Shown one piece after another: positions 12,441-24,838 of a stretch of DNA of 64,000 nucleotides. Source of the DNA: Hordeum vulgare subsp. vulgare. Its lineage: Eukaryota; Streptophyta; Magnoliopsida; Poales; Poaceae. Under the pieces are notes generated by a model. It saw only the letters and a list, made by a program, of their open reading frames with translations, was not told where the DNA came from and did not search any database. Numbering within the stretch: position 1 is the stretch's first letter; each line of letters opens with the position of its first letter. Made by a program: the position numbers and the translations under genes. Location: positions 430,112,676 to 430,176,675 of the forward strand of contig NC_058521.1 in NCBI RefSeq assembly GCF_904849725.1, given 5' to 3'.

Positions 12441-13944
12441 TGATGACCCACAAGTATAGGGGATCAATCATAATCCTTTCGATAAGTAAGAGTGTCGAAC
12501 CCAACGAGGAGAAGAAGGCTCTGATAAACGGTTTTCAGCAAGGTAATAACTGCAAGCACTGAAAGTAGCGGTAACAAGTGATGGTGTAGTGAGGTGAAAC
12601 GAAGCAAGTGAAAGTAACAAGTAGAAAGTAGTATCAACGGTGCAGCAAAGTGGCCCAATCCCTTTTGTAGCAAGGGACAAGACTGAACAAAGTCTTATAA
12701 GAGGGAAAACGCTCCCAAGGACACACGGGAATTTCTGTCATGCTAGTTTCATCATGTTCATATGATTTGCGTTCGTTACTTTGATAGTTTTATATGTGGG
12801 TGGACCGGCGCTTCGGTACTGCCCTTACTTGGACAAGCATCCCACTTATGATTAACCCCTCTCGCAAGCATCCACAACTATGAAAGAAGAATTAAGACAA
12901 CGTCTAACCATAGCATTAAACTAGTGGATCCAAATCAGCCCCTTACGAAGCAACGCATAGACTGGGGTTTAAGCTTCTGTCACTCTAGCAACCCATCATC
13001 TACTTACTACTCCCCAATGCCTTCCTCTAGGCCGAAAGATGGTGAAGTGTTATGTAGTTGACGTTCACATAACACCACTAGAGGAAAATACAACATACAA
13101 CATATCAAAATACCGAACGAATACCAAATTCACATGACCCTCAGGAACAAAAGTAACTACTCACAAAGCATAATCATAATCATGATCAGAGGTGTAATGA
13201 GTAGCATCAAGGATCTGAACATAAACTCTTCCACCAAGTAATCCAACTAGCATCAACTACAAAGAGTAATCAACACTACTAGCAACCTTACAAGTACCAA
13301 TCGGAGTCGCGAGACGGAGATTGGTTACAAGAGATGAACTAGGCATTGGAGAGGAGATGGTGCCGATGAATATGTTGATGGAGATGACTCCCCTCCGACG
13401 AGAGGAGTGTTGGTGATGACGATGGCGATGATTTCCCCCTCCGGGAGGGAAGTTTCCCTGGCAGGATCGTCCTGCCGGAGCTCTAGATTGGTTCTGCCCA
13501 AGTTCCGCCTCGTGGCGGCGGAGAATCCACGAAAAAGATCCACCCTGATTTTTTCTCGGACGAAACCCTTCATATAGCAATAGAGGGGGGCCAGTGGGCC
13601 ACCAGGGTGCCCACAAGCCCTATTGTCGCGGCCAGGGGGGTAGGCCGCGGCAACCAGACTTGTGGGCCCCTGGCAGCTCCCCTGTGACACTTCTTTCGCC
13701 CAGTATTTTTATATATTCCCAAAAAATTCCACGTTGATTTTCAGGGCATTTGGAGTTGCGCAGATTAGAGGACTCAGACTTGCTCCTTTTCCAGTCCAGA
13801 ATTCCAGCTGCCGATATTGTCCCTCTTCAAATAAACCTTGCCAAATAAGAGAGAAAAGGCATAAGTATGGTACCACAAAGTATAATAACAGTCCAAAAAG
13901 CGATAAATATCAACATGAAAGCATGATGCAAAATGGACGTATCA
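12441..13944 (-). repeat. Element A 5' LTR (right copy)
   Basis: The 1504-bp LTR begins TGATGACCCA and ends GACGTATCA, matches the left LTR and is followed by the TSD GACGA. In element orientation this LTR would hold the active promoter. Confidence 0.95.
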
Positions 13945-14145
13945 GACGATACCGTGTGGTCCAGGCATTTTGAACTTCATGTAGGCGAAGCACAGGATTG
14001 ACATGAACTTGACGAAGGACGAACGTTCAAGGAGAGCGTTAGAGCCCCCCTTTGAAAGGGACCAGCTCAAAATAGTGGTTTCTACCTGGAAGTTGTGCTC
14101 AGTGCCGAAATGACCTCGAGATTGACTCCCCGAGGGGGTCCGCAT
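13945..14145 (-). pseudogene. Fragment of an older Gypsy pol (protease-RT junction)
   Basis: On the minus strand a frame reads FVKFMSILCFAYMKFKMPGP and then HGIV up to the insertion point of element A, and resumes at 3820. This is recognisable as the conserved strand between the protease and RT of Tat-lineage Gypsy polyproteins. Only some 60-80 codons are legible. It shows that A landed in an older Gypsy element. Confidence 0.6.
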
Positions 14146-15318
14146 TGTTCCCTAGAACTATTTCGTGGAAATGTGTTGGGGATGGGCGGAGTCCGGTCAC
14201 ACGGAGACTAATTTTCTGCATGGTCCCAACATGCCAATATATATACATGGTATTTATTCCGGAGCCGCCGTTGTGGCACCCCAACTTAGTGAACTGTATG
14301 GCCGGTGTTCCAGCCTAGAGATCCATGTCTTTTGGAAACATAGTACAACTTGGCACAGAGTCGAACAACTCTTTATTGTAAATACTAAGGGTACAAGGGT
14401 TCTAATTTACAATTCTAGTGAGGCAAGATAGTGAACATGCTTGTGCCTCTACTACTAGCAGCGGAATAAAACTTAGCGGTGGAACATCGTGACGATGGTG
14501 GACTCCACTCTAGAGGGACACTGCTGGGACACCTCCTAGTTTGCAGACTCTGGATCCTCATGACGCAATCATGACATCGCCTGATGTGGCATGACATGTC
14601 AGGTGAGTACTTTGAATATACTCGCAAGCTCACAACAACCAAAAGCATCAAGGCAAAACAATAACATAGCAATGTTAAGTTCTAAGTAACTATTAGAAGG
14701 GTGGAAGAGAATAATGGGCATGTTGTTGTTAAACTAGTTGTAATGATAAACCATCGTTTGACGTCACATGGACCGTCTCACTCTTGACTACCCAGTCAAT
14801 CCACTTACTCTCGTGATCACCCGTGATCATCATACTTATCCCATCATAATCATCGGTTGTCTCCCAAACTATTACTTAATAAATTAATAATATGAATACT
14901 TCCATCATTATCCGCGATGATCACATAGTGTGACCTAATACGAATTGTGTACAATACCTTGGACGCGGCTATGTAAATAGTTTCTTACGCTTTGTAGAGG
15001 TTGCGCGTACTTATCCACACTATGGTGCTCTTCATACAATACCTTGGGACTTGTCCCATTGGGGGTACATCAGTGCTACTCCAACAAAACTCGTCTACCT
15101 TATGACACTCTTACATTCCACTAACATTCCCATCCAGGTCAAGTCCTGGGGGAGAGAAATCTAGGCCTTGTACGTGTCACCCCGTGACACATGCCACCTC
15201 TGTGGCACTACCACATCCATGGTAAAATATCCCCGTTGTGATATGAGATCAAAATAAACAACCCAGTCTCTTGATGTTATCGCTGCCCATCTGATCCAGG
15301 GTTGCTCGCACACATAAC
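14146..15318. other. Non-coding sequence, possibly an LTR starting near 14272
   Basis: No coding signal. TGTGGCACCC at 14272 is a typical start of a Triticeae Gypsy LTR, but I could not find a matching second copy or end. The stretch continues, after removal of element G, at 37625. Confidence 0.35.
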
Positions 15319-17073
15319 TGTTGGGTAACGTAGCATAAATTCAAAATTTTCCCACGCCATATTCAGATCTTCCTATGGAGCGACCAGCAACGAGAGAGGG
15401 TAGAGTGCATCTTCATACCTTTGAAGATCGCTAAGCGAAAGCGTTGCTAGAACGCGGTTGATGGAGTCGTACTCGCAGCAATTCAGATCGCGGTGTGATT
15501 CCGATCTAGTGCCGAACCATGGCACCTCCGTGTTCAACACACATGCAGCCTGATGACGTCTCCCGCACCTTGATCCAGCAAGGAGGAGGGAGAGGTTGGG
15601 GAAGATCTCCAACAGCACGACGGCGTGGTGTCGATGGAGAGATGAGGTCTCCCAGCAGGGCTTCGCCAAGCACCATGGGAGAGGATGAAGAAGAGGGACA
15701 GGGCTGCGCCGAGGGAGAGATGAACTTGTGTCCCCAACAGCCCCAAACCCCTCTCTATTTATAGGAGGAGAGGGGAGGGGTGCGCCACCTCTAGGGTTCC
15801 CACCCTAGGGGTGGCGGCAGCCCACATGGGAGAGGGGGCGGCGGCCAGGGCAGGAGAGGGGGTGGCGCACCCCCTGGTGGGCCTTAGGCCCACCAGTGCC
15901 TAGGGTCCCCCCTTCCTCTCTGGTGCGCCATGGGCTGGGTGTGGAGGGCGCACCAGCCCACCCAGGGGCTGGTTCCCTCCCACACTTGGCCCATATAGCC
16001 TTTCGGGGCTTGTGGCCCCTCCCGGTGGGCCTCCCAAACCCTTCTGGTGGTCCCGACACTTTGCCGGTGGTGCCCGAAACATTTCCGGCGTCCAAACCCA
16101 TCAATCCTATGTATCAATCTTTACCTCCGGACCATTTCGGAGCTCCTCGTGACGTCCGGGACTCCGAACAACCTTTGGTAACCTCGTATATCAATTCCCT
16201 ATAACTCTAGCATCATCGGACCTTAAGTGTGTAGACCCTACGGGTTCGGGAGGCATGCAGACATGACCGAGACACTCTCCGGCCAATAACCATCAGCGGG
16301 ATCTAGATACCCATGGTGGCTCCCACATGTTCCACGATGATCTCATCGGATGAACCACGATGTCAAGGATTCAATCAATCCCGTATACAATTCCCTTTGT
16401 CTGTCGGTATAGAACTTGCCCGAGATTCGATCGTCGGTATACCCATACCTTGTTCAATCTCGTTGCCGGTTAGTCTCTTTACTCGTTCCGTAGCACATCA
16501 TCCCGTGACTAACTCCTTAGTCACACTGAGCTCATTATGATGATGTTCTACCGAGTGGGCCCAGAGATACCTCTGCATCACACGGAGTGACAAATCCCGA
16601 TCTCGATTCGTACCAACCCAACAGACACTTTCGGAGGTACCCGCAGTGCACCTTTATAATCACCCAGTTACATTGTGACGTTTGATACACCCAAAGAACT
16701 CCTACGGTATCCACTAGTTGCACAATCTCACGGTCGAAGGAAAAGACACTTGACATTAGAAAAGCTTTAGCATACGAACAACACGATCTATTGCTATGCT
16801 TAGGATTGGGTCTTGTCCATCACATCATTCTCCCAATGATGTGATCCCGTTATCAATGACATCTAATGTCCATGATCAGGAAACCATGATCATCTATTGA
16901 TCAACGAGCTAGCTAACTAGAGGCTTGCTAGGGACACATTGTGATCTATTTATTCACACATGTATTGCTGTTTCCTGTTAATACAGTTATAGCATGAACA
17001 ATAGATGATTATCATGAACAAGGAAATATGATAATAACCATTTTATTATTGCCTCTAGGGCATATTTCCAATA
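15319..17073 (-). repeat. Element G 3' LTR (left copy)
   Basis: The 1755-bp LTR begins TGTTGGGTAACG. Its end reads TTTCCAATA where the other copy has TTTCCAACA, so the terminal CA has become TA. It matches 23886-24838 plus 36805-37624. Confidence 0.95.
15755..15764 (-). promoter_or_regulatory. Element G LTR TATA box
   Basis: On the minus strand this reads CTATAAATAG followed by a GC-rich leader. The other LTR has the same site, altered to CTATAAATAA, at about 24322-24331. Confidence 0.65.
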
Positions 17074-17085
17074 GTCTCCCACTTG
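17074..17085 (-). promoter_or_regulatory. Element G polypurine tract
   Basis: On the minus strand CAAGTGGGAGAC directly precedes the 3' LTR. Confidence 0.85.
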
Positions 17086-17105
17086 TACTAGAGTCAATAA
17101 TCTAG

Positions 17106-18386
17106 TTACGTTGTGATGTATCGAACACCCATGGCATTGTGGTGTTGATCATGTTTTGCTCGAGGAAGAGGTTTAGTCAACGGGTCTGCAATATTCAGAT
17201 CCATGTGCACTTTACAAATATCTATTACTCCTCTCTGGACCTGGTCCTGGATGGAGTTGTAGCGGCGTTGGATGTGCTTGGTCTTCCGGTGAAATCTGGG
17301 CTCCTTGGCTATGGCAATGGCTCCTGTGTTATCATAGAAGAGTGTCATCGGACCTGACACGCTTGGAACCACTCCAAGGTCGGTGATGAGCTCCTTCATC
17401 CAAATCCCTTCACGAACCGCTTCTGAAGCAGCTATGTACTCCGCTTCACATGTAGATGCTGCCAGGACGTCTTGCTTGCTGCTGCACCAGCTCACTACCC
17501 CGCCATTCAAAACATACACGTATCCGGTCTGTGACTTAGAGTCCAGATCCGTGTAGAAGCTAGCATCGGCGTAACCCTTTACGACGAGCTCTTCGTCACC
17601 TGCATAAACGAGAAACATCTCCTTAGTCCTTTTTAGGTACTTAAGGATATTATTGACCGCTATCGAGTGTTCCATACCGGGATCACTTTGGTACCTCCCT
17701 ACCAAACTTATGGCAAGGTTTATATCAGGTCTGGTACACAGCATGGCATACATTAGAGAGCCTACGGCTGAAGAGTAGGGGACAGTACTCATCTTCTCTC
17801 TATCTGCTGCCGTGGTCGATGACTGAGTCTTACTCAATCTCATACCTTGGAAAACTGGCAAGAACCCCTTCTTTGAGTTTTCCATATTGAACTTCTTCAA
17901 TATCTTGTCAAGGTATGTACTTTGCGAAAGACCTATGAGGCGTCTCGATCTATCTCTATAGATCTTGATGCCTAATATGTATGCAGCTTCTCCAAGGTCC
18001 TTTATTGAAAAACTCTTGTTCAAGTAGGCCTTTATGCTCTCCAATAACTCTATATTATTTCCCATCAATAATATGTCATCCACATATAGTATGAGGAAAG
18101 CTACAGAGCTCCCACTCACTTTCTTGTACAGACAGGCTTCTCCATAAACCTGTATGAACCCAAATGCTTTAATCACCTCATTAAAGCGAATGTTCCAACT
18201 CCGAGATGCTTGCACCATCCCATAGATGGAGCGTTGGAGCTTGCATACCTTGTTAGCACTCTTAGGATCGATAAAACCTTCTGGTTGCATCATATACAAC
18301 TCTTCCTTAAGATACCTGTTAAGGAATGTTGTTTTGACGTCCATTTGCCAAATTTCATAATCATGAAAAGCGGCAATTGCTAACAT
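17106..18386 (-). pseudogene. Element G reverse transcriptase and RNase H
   Basis: A 426-codon open frame contains most of the Copia RT and all of RNase H. WQMDVKTTFL holds the first palm Asp and ILYVDDILLMG the catalytic YVDD box. RNase H follows from KGYADASFYTD through STCEAEYIAASEA to the C-terminal LTKPLPRAKHDQHH. The RT N-terminus (18387-18571) lies in other frames, so there is a frameshift upstream, and this frame (GTG-type start) has no natural start. The catalytic residues look intact. Confidence 0.93.
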
Positions 18387-18571
18387 GATTCGGACTGACT
18401 TCAGCTTTGCTACGGGTGAATTTGTCGAAAACCCTTTGCGACAAGTCGAGCTTTGTAAATGGTCACATTACCGTTTGCATCAGTCTTCTTCTTGAAGATC
18501 CATTTATTTTCTATGGCTCGCCGATCATCGGGGAAGTCCACCAAAGCCCATACTTTGTTCTCATACATGGA

Positions 18572-19543
18572 TCATATCTTGGATTTCATAGCCTCAAGCC
18601 ATTTGTTGGAATCCGGGCCCGCCATTTCTTCTTCATAGTTCGAAGGTTCACCGTTGTCTAACAACATTATTTCCATCACAGGGTTGTCGTACCACTCTAG
18701 TGTGGATCGTACCCTTGTGAACCTTCGTGGTTCAGTAGCAACTTGATCCGAAGCTTCATGATCATCATCATTAACTTCCTCTCCAGTTGGTGTAGGCGCC
18801 ACAGGAACAATTTCCCGCACTGCGCTACTCTCCGGTTCGAGAGCGGGTATAATTACCTCATCAAGTTCTACTTTCCTCCCACTTACTTCTTTCGAGAGAA
18901 ACTCCTTCTCTAGAAAGGATTCGTTCTTGGCAACAAAGGTTTTACCTTCGGATCTAAGATAGAAGGTATACCCAATAGTTTCCTTAGGGTATCCTATGAA
19001 TACACATTTCTCCGCTTTGGGTTCGAGCTTTTCTGGTTGAAGTTTCTTCACATAAGCATCACAGCCCCAAACTTTTAGAAACGACAGCTTAGGTTTCTTG
19101 CCAACCCATAGTTCATACGGTGTCGTCTCAATGGATTTAGACGGTGCCCTATTTAAAGTGAATGTTGCAGTTTCCAATGCGTATCCCCAAAATGATAGCG
19201 GTAAGTCGGCAAGAGACATCATAGATCGTACCATATCCAATAAAGTGTGATTACGACGTTCAGACACTCCGTTACGTTGCGGTGTGCCAGGCGGCGTCAG
19301 TTGTGAAACAATTCCACACTTCCTTAGGTGTGTGCCAAACTCGTGACTCAAATATTCTCCTCCATGATCAGATCGTAGACACTTTATTTTACTGTCACGT
19401 TGATTCTCAACCTCACTCTGAAATTCCTTGAACTTTTCAAACGTCTCAGATTTGTGCTTCATCAAGTAGATATACCCATACCTACTCAAATCATCAGTGA
19501 GAGTGAGAACATAATGATAGCCACCGTGAGCTTCAACGTTCAT
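18572..19543 (-). pseudogene. Element G integrase
   Basis: A 323-codon open frame covers most of the Copia integrase core and its C-terminal region. Asp in LRSDHGGEY and Glu in NGVSERRNH are two members of the D,D-E triad, and KVWGCDAYV and the GKxxxFIGY-like block follow. The frame continues to the start of RT (WLEAMKSKI). The segment just upstream of 19543, where the first catalytic Asp should lie, is in a different frame and appears to have lost a few bases, so this copy could not make active integrase. Confidence 0.9.
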
Positions 19544-19741
19544 TGGACCACACAGTATGTATTATTTCCAATAAGTTGGTTGCTCTCTCCATTATCCTGA
19601 GAATGGAGTCTTAGTCATCTTGCCCATGAGGCACGGCTCGCATGTGTCAAATGATTCAAAGTCAAGAGACTCTAATAGTCCATCAGTATGGAGCTTCTTC
19701 ATGCGCTTAACACCGATATGACCAAGGCGGCAGTGCCACAA

Positions 19742-21027
19742 TTATGTGGGACTATCATTATCAACTTTACATCTTTTGGTACTCACACTATGAATATGTG
19801 TAACATCACGATCGAGATTCATCAAGAATAAACCATTCACCAGCGGAGCATGTCCATAAAACATACCACTCATATAAATAGAACAACCATTATTCTCTGA
19901 CTTAAATGAGTAGCCGTCTCGCATTAAGCAAGACCCCGATACAATATTCATGCTCAAAGCTGGTAATAAATAACAATTATTAAGGTTTAAAACTAATCCC
20001 AATGGTAGATGTAGAGGTAGCATGCCGACGGCGATCACATCGACCTTGGAGCCATTCCCGACGCGCATCGTCACCTCGTCCTTGGTCAGTCTCCGCTTAT
20101 TCCGCGGTTCCTGCTTTGAGTTGCAAATGTGAGAAACAACACCGGTATCAAATACCCAGGAACTACTACGAGCGCTGGTAAGGTACACATCAATAACATG
20201 TATATCATATATACCTTTAACATTGCCGGCCTTCTTGTCCGCTAAGTACTTGGGGCAGTTCCGCTTCCAGTGACCTTTTCCCTTGAAGTAGAAGCACTCA
20301 GTCTCAGACTTGGGTCCATTCTTTTTCTTCTTCCCGGTATCTGGCTTACCGGGCGCGGCAACGACTTTGCCGTCTTTCTTGAAGTTCTTGTTACCCTTAC
20401 CCTTACCCTTACCCTTGCCCTCGATGGTCTTGTTGACCATCAACACTTGATGCTCTTTCTTGATTTCTACTTCTGCAGATTTCAGCATCGAGTACAACTC
20501 GGGAATGGTCTTCTCCATCCCTTGCATGTTATAGTTCAGCACAAAACCCTTGTAGCTTGGTGGGAGAGACTGGAGGATTCTGTCAATTACAGCGTCATCC
20601 GGAAGTTCGATTCCAAGCGAAGTCAGACGACCGTGTAACCCAGACATTCTGAGTATATGCTCACTAACAGAACTGTTCTCCTCCATCTTACAGCTAAAGA
20701 ACTTGTCGGAGACTTCATATCTCTCAACACGGGCATGAGCTTGAAAAATTAGTTTCAGCTCCTGGAACATCTCATATGCTCCGTGTTGCTCAAAACGCCT
20801 TTGGAGCCCCATTTCCAAACTGTATAACATGCCACACCTAACCAGAGAGTAGTCATCACTCCGCGTCTGCCAGATGTTCTGAATGTCTTGGGCCGCTGCG
20901 GGAGCAGGAGGGTCACCTAGCGGCGCATTAAGGACATAAGCCTTTTTAGCTGCTTCGAGGATGAGCTTCACGTTGCGGACCCAGTTCGCATAGTTGCTAC
21001 CATCATCTTTCAGCTTGTGTTTTCTCT
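19742..21027 (-). pseudogene. Element G gag and aspartic protease
   Basis: Copia gag, readable in one frame from about 21027 (KDDGSNYANW). The ATG is lost upstream. The UBN2-type capsid region is followed by a Lys-rich linker with a KGKGKGKG repeat, then a zinc knuckle that reads CFYFKGKGHWKRNCP: the second Cys of the CX2CX4HX4C pattern is replaced by Phe. The protease active site is WVFDTGVVSHIC (Asp-Thr-Gly kept). The frame ends at a TAA at 19742, just before the segment leading into integrase. The Cys-to-Phe change should weaken RNA binding. Confidence 0.92.
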
Positions 21028-22084
21028 AGGAATGAGTTGAAATGAGGTTGACAGGTGCATTGCCCATTGGATCTACAATATTTGTAAAGTCAACTTTTAG
21101 ACTAAGTTCATGATAATTAAGTTCATTTAATCAAATTAAGTATGTACTCCCACTTAAATCGACATCCCTCTAGTCATCTAAGTGATACATGATCCATGTT
21201 GACTAACCCGTGTCCGATCATCACGTGAGACGGACTAGTCGTCATGGTGAGCAACTTCCAACCATACGGCTCATGTTCGACCTTTCGGTCTCTTGTATTT
21301 GAGGTCATGTCTGTACATGCTAAGCTCGTCGAGTCAACTTAAGTGTTTCGCGTGTGTAAATCTGGCTTACACCCGTTGTATGCGAACGTTAGAGTCTATC
21401 ACACCCGATCATCACGTGGTGCTTCGAGACAACGATCCTTCGCAATGGTGCACACTTAGAGGAATACATTCTCAAAATTTTATGAGGGATCATCTTATTA
21501 TGCTACCGTCGTTCTAAGCAATAAGATGAAAAACATGATAAACATCACATGCAATCATATAGTGACATGATATGGCCATTATCATCTTTGCTATTTCGAT
21601 CTCCATCTTTGGGCATCGCATGATCATCATTGTCACCAGCGTGACACCATGATCTCCATCATCGTGTCTCCATGAAGTCGTCACGCCAACCACTACTAAT
21701 ACTACTACTATAGCTAACCGTTAGCAATGAAGTAAAAGTAGTAAACACATGGCATTGCATCTCATACAATAAATTAAGACAACTCCTATGGCTCCTGCCG
21801 GTTTTCATACTCAACGACATGCATGTCGTGAATCCTATTACAATAACTTGATCATTTCATACATCACACATGTAACATCACAACTTTGGCCATATCACAT
21901 CACATGTCAAACCCTGCAAAAACAAGTTAGACTTCCTCTAATTGTTGTTGCAAGTTTTACGTGGATGATTTGGGTTTCTAGAAAGAACGCCTTCTTACCT
22001 ATGTGACAGCCACAACGATGATATGCCAAAGCTATTTACCCTTCATAAGGACCCTTTTCATCAAATCCAATCCGACTATAGTCT
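21028..22084 (-). other. Element G untranslated leader, gag-proximal part
   Basis: This sequence lies between the gag start and the nested solo LTR E. It continues at 23650-23872. No ORF is supported; the base composition and the repeated ATCATCACGTG-like words fit the long Angela leader. Confidence 0.7.
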
Positions 22085-23649
22085 TGATAACCCACAAGTG
22101 TAGGGGATCGCAACAGCTTTCGAGGGTAGAGTATTCAACCCAAATTTGTTGATTCGACACAAAGGGAAGCGAAAGAATATTCTCAAGTATTAGCAGCTGA
22201 GTTTGTCAATTTCAACCACACCTGAAAGATTAGTGTCTGCAAGCAAAGTATCAGTAGCAAAGTGGTATGATAGCAACGGTGTCTGAAAAAGATCTGTTGA
22301 CGGCAGACTATTCCTAACTTGTTGTATCAATGGCACCAGTAAATACCACGCGGACGGGGGACTATTCTTCCTCGGCAACGGCTCCAGAAAAGTCTTGCAA
22401 CAAGTAGGAGCAAAGTAACAACAGTAGTGATAGCAGTAGCAAGGAACAGCAGTAGCAACAACAGTAGTAACAACAGTAGTGACAACAGTAGTAGCAAAGT
22501 AACGTAGCAAGGACCAGTAATAAAAGACTCGTAGGCAGTGGATCGGTGATGGATGAGTATACCGGATGTGATTCATCATGTAACAGCTATAACACGGAGA
22601 TATAAGTAACTAGCTCCTGTTCGTCAATCTAATGTAGGCATGTATTCCGTATGTAGTCATACGTGCTTAGGGAAAAGAACTTGCATGACATCTACTGTCC
22701 ATCCCTCCCGTGGCAGCGGGGTCCTAATGGAAACTACGGGATATTAAGGTTCTCCTTTTAATAAAGAACCAGACCAACGCATTAACACGTGGTGAATACA
22801 TGAACTCCTCATACTATGGTCATCTCCAGGAGTGGTTCCGGCTATTGTCACTCCGGGGTTGCCGGGTCATAACACATAGTAGGTGACTACAACTTGCAAG
22901 ATAGGATCTAAAACACACATATATTGGCGACAACATAATAGGTTCAGATCTGAAATCATGGCACTCGGGCCCTAGTGACAAGCATTAAGCATAGCCAAGT
23001 AGTAGCAACATCAATCTAGAACATAGTGGATACTAGGGATCAATCCTCGTCAAAACTAACTCGATTACATGATAGATCTCATCCAACTCATCACCGTCTA
23101 GCAAGCCTACGATGAGATTACTCACGAACGGTGAAGAGCATCATGGAATTGTAGATGGAGGAAGGTTGATGATGACGATGGCGACGATTTCCCCTCTCCG
23201 GAGCCCCGAACGGACTCTAGATCTGCCCTCCAGATGAAGAACAGGAGGTGGCAGTGCCTCCGTATCGTAAAACGCGATGAATCCTTCTTTTTGATTTTTT
23301 TTCTGGGCGAGACAGAATAAATAGAGCTGAGTTTGGAGGCGGTGGTGCCACGTGGGCCCCACAAGCCCTCACGGTGCGGCCTACGGGGGTGGCCGCGTCC
23401 CAGGGGCTTGTGGCCACTGGCACACCCCCTCCGATGGATCTTTGCGCAGGTATTTTTCTTTAATTCCAGAAAAATTCTCCGTAAATTTTTAGGACGTTCC
23501 GAGAACTTTTATTTCTGCACAAAAACAACAACATGACAATTCTGCTGAAAACAGCGTTAGTCCGGGTTAGTTCCATTTAAATCATGCAAATTAGAGTCCA
23601 AAACAAGGGCAAAAGAGTTCGGAAAAGTAGATACGACGGAGACGTATCA
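22085..23649 (-). repeat. Solo LTR 'E' (Gypsy, Sabrina/WHAM-like) inside the leader of G
   Basis: In plus orientation it starts TGATAACCCACAAG and ends GGAGACGTATCA, 1565 bp. It is the reverse-strand relative of LTRs C and D (same order: TACTTTTCC promoter-distal end, TATA zone, CAGATCTGAAATCATGGC block, TAC/TGC-rich tract, end). No internal region follows on either side. The flanks are AGTCT (22080-22084) and AGTGG (23650-23654), so the TSD is imperfect. Confidence 0.85.
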
Positions 23650-23872
23650 AGTGGGAGAGACAGACACCCACTAGCCACCTTTATGCACGGTGTGCATGTC
23701 GGCCGGTGGAGCCTGTCTCACGTAAGCGTACATGTAAGGTCGGTCCGGGCCGCTTCATCCAACAATACCGTCGGAAAAGAATAAGACTAGTAGCGGCAAG
23801 CAATTGACAAAATCATCGCCCACAACCTTTTTGTGTTCTACTCGTGCATAGAATCTACGCGTAGAAAACCTG
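23650..23872 (-). other. Element G leader, LTR-proximal part
   Basis: This continues the leader interrupted by solo LTR E and runs to the primer binding site. No ORF. Confidence 0.8.
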
Positions 23873-23884
23873 GCTCTGATACCA
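23873..23884 (-). promoter_or_regulatory. Element G primer binding site (initiator tRNA-Met)
   Basis: On the minus strand TGGTATCAGAGC, the perfect complement of the 3' end of plant initiator tRNA-Met, lies one base from the 5' LTR. Confidence 0.93.
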
Positions 23885-23885
23885 C

Positions 23886-24838
23886 CGTTGGGTAACGTAG
23901 TATAAATTAAAAAAACTCCTACGCCAAATTCCGATCTTCCTATGGAGAGACCAACAACGAGAGAGGGGAGAGTGCATCTTCATACCTTTGAAGAACGCTA
24001 AGCGGAAGCGTTGCTAGAACGCGATTGATGGAATCGTACTCGCGGCGATTCACATCGCGGTGTGATTCCGATCTAGTGTTGAACCACGGCACCTCCGTGT
24101 TCAACACACATGCAGCCCGGTGACGTCTCCCGCACCTTGATCCAGCAAGGAGGAGGGAGAGTTTGGGGAAGATCTCCAGCAGCACGACGGTGTGGTGTCG
24201 ATGGAGAGACGAGGTCTCCCGACAGGGCTTCACCAAGCACCGTGGGAGAGGAGGAAGAAGAGGGACAGGGCTGCGCCGAGGGACAGATGAACTTGTGTCC
24301 CCAACAGCCCCAAACCCCTCTTTATTTATAGGAGGAAAGGGGAGGGGTGCACCACCTCTAGGGTTCCCACCCTAGGGGTGGCGGCAGCCCATATGGGCGA
24401 GGGGGCGGCGGCCAGGGCAGGAGAGGGGGTGGCGCATCCCCTGGTGGGCCTTAGGCCCACCAGCGCCTAGGGTTCCCCCCTTCTTCTCTGGTGCGCCATG
24501 GGCTGGGTGTGGAGGACGCACCAACCCACCCAGGGGCTGGTTCCCTCCCACACTTGGCCCATATAGCCTTCCTGGGCTTGTGGCCCCTCCCGGTGGGCCT
24601 CCGGAACCCTTCCAGTGGTCCCGGCACTTTGCCGGTGGTGCCCAAAACATTTCCGGCGTCCAAACCCATCAATCCTATGTATCAATCTTTACCTCTGGAC
24701 CATTCCGGAGCTCCTCATGACGTCTGGGATCTCATCCGCGACTCCGAACAACCTTCGGTAACCTCGTATAACAATTCCCTACAACCCTAGCTTCATCGAA
24801 CCTTAAGTGTGTAGACCCTATGGGTTCGGGAGGCATGC
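23886..24838 (-). repeat. Element G 5' LTR, U5-side portion
   Basis: First 953 bp (plus-strand order) of the right LTR, starting CGTTGGG where the other copy has TGTTGGG. It is interrupted after GGAGGCATGC by LARD H, and the rest resumes at 36805. Confidence 0.95.

Larger units (their letters stand above)
3821..13944 (-). mobile_element. Full-length Gypsy LTR retrotransposon 'A' (Athila lineage)
   Basis: The element is 10,124 bp, with two LTRs of 1531 and 1504 bp that begin TGATGACCCA and end GACGTATCA. It is flanked by a perfect 5-bp target site duplication, GACGA (3816-3820 and 13945-13949). Polarity is minus: the tRNA-Asp-type primer binding site adjoins the right LTR and the polypurine tract adjoins the left LTR. 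The order is gag, protease, RT, RNase H, integrase and an extra ORF after pol. Integrase after RNase H marks Gypsy, and RT and integrase sequence features fit the Athila lineage, close to Triticeae Sabrina/WHAM-type elements (family name uncertain). Stops and frameshifts in gag and pol make it non-functional. Confidence 0.95.

Noticed and set aside
14272..15318. LTR starting TGTGGCACCC
   Set aside because: No end, partner LTR or TSD could be found, so it is noted only as a possibility and not called as an element.
15519..16204. Pro/Gly/Arg-rich open frames in the Copia LTR (and the copy at 23940-24790)
   Set aside because: They lie in the LTR, overlap on both strands and are due to GC-rich leader sequence; Angela LTRs are not coding.
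23873..23884. tRNA-like words (GCTCTGATACCA) considered as a tRNA gene
   Set aside because: Only the primer binding site complement is present, without the other arms of a tRNA.
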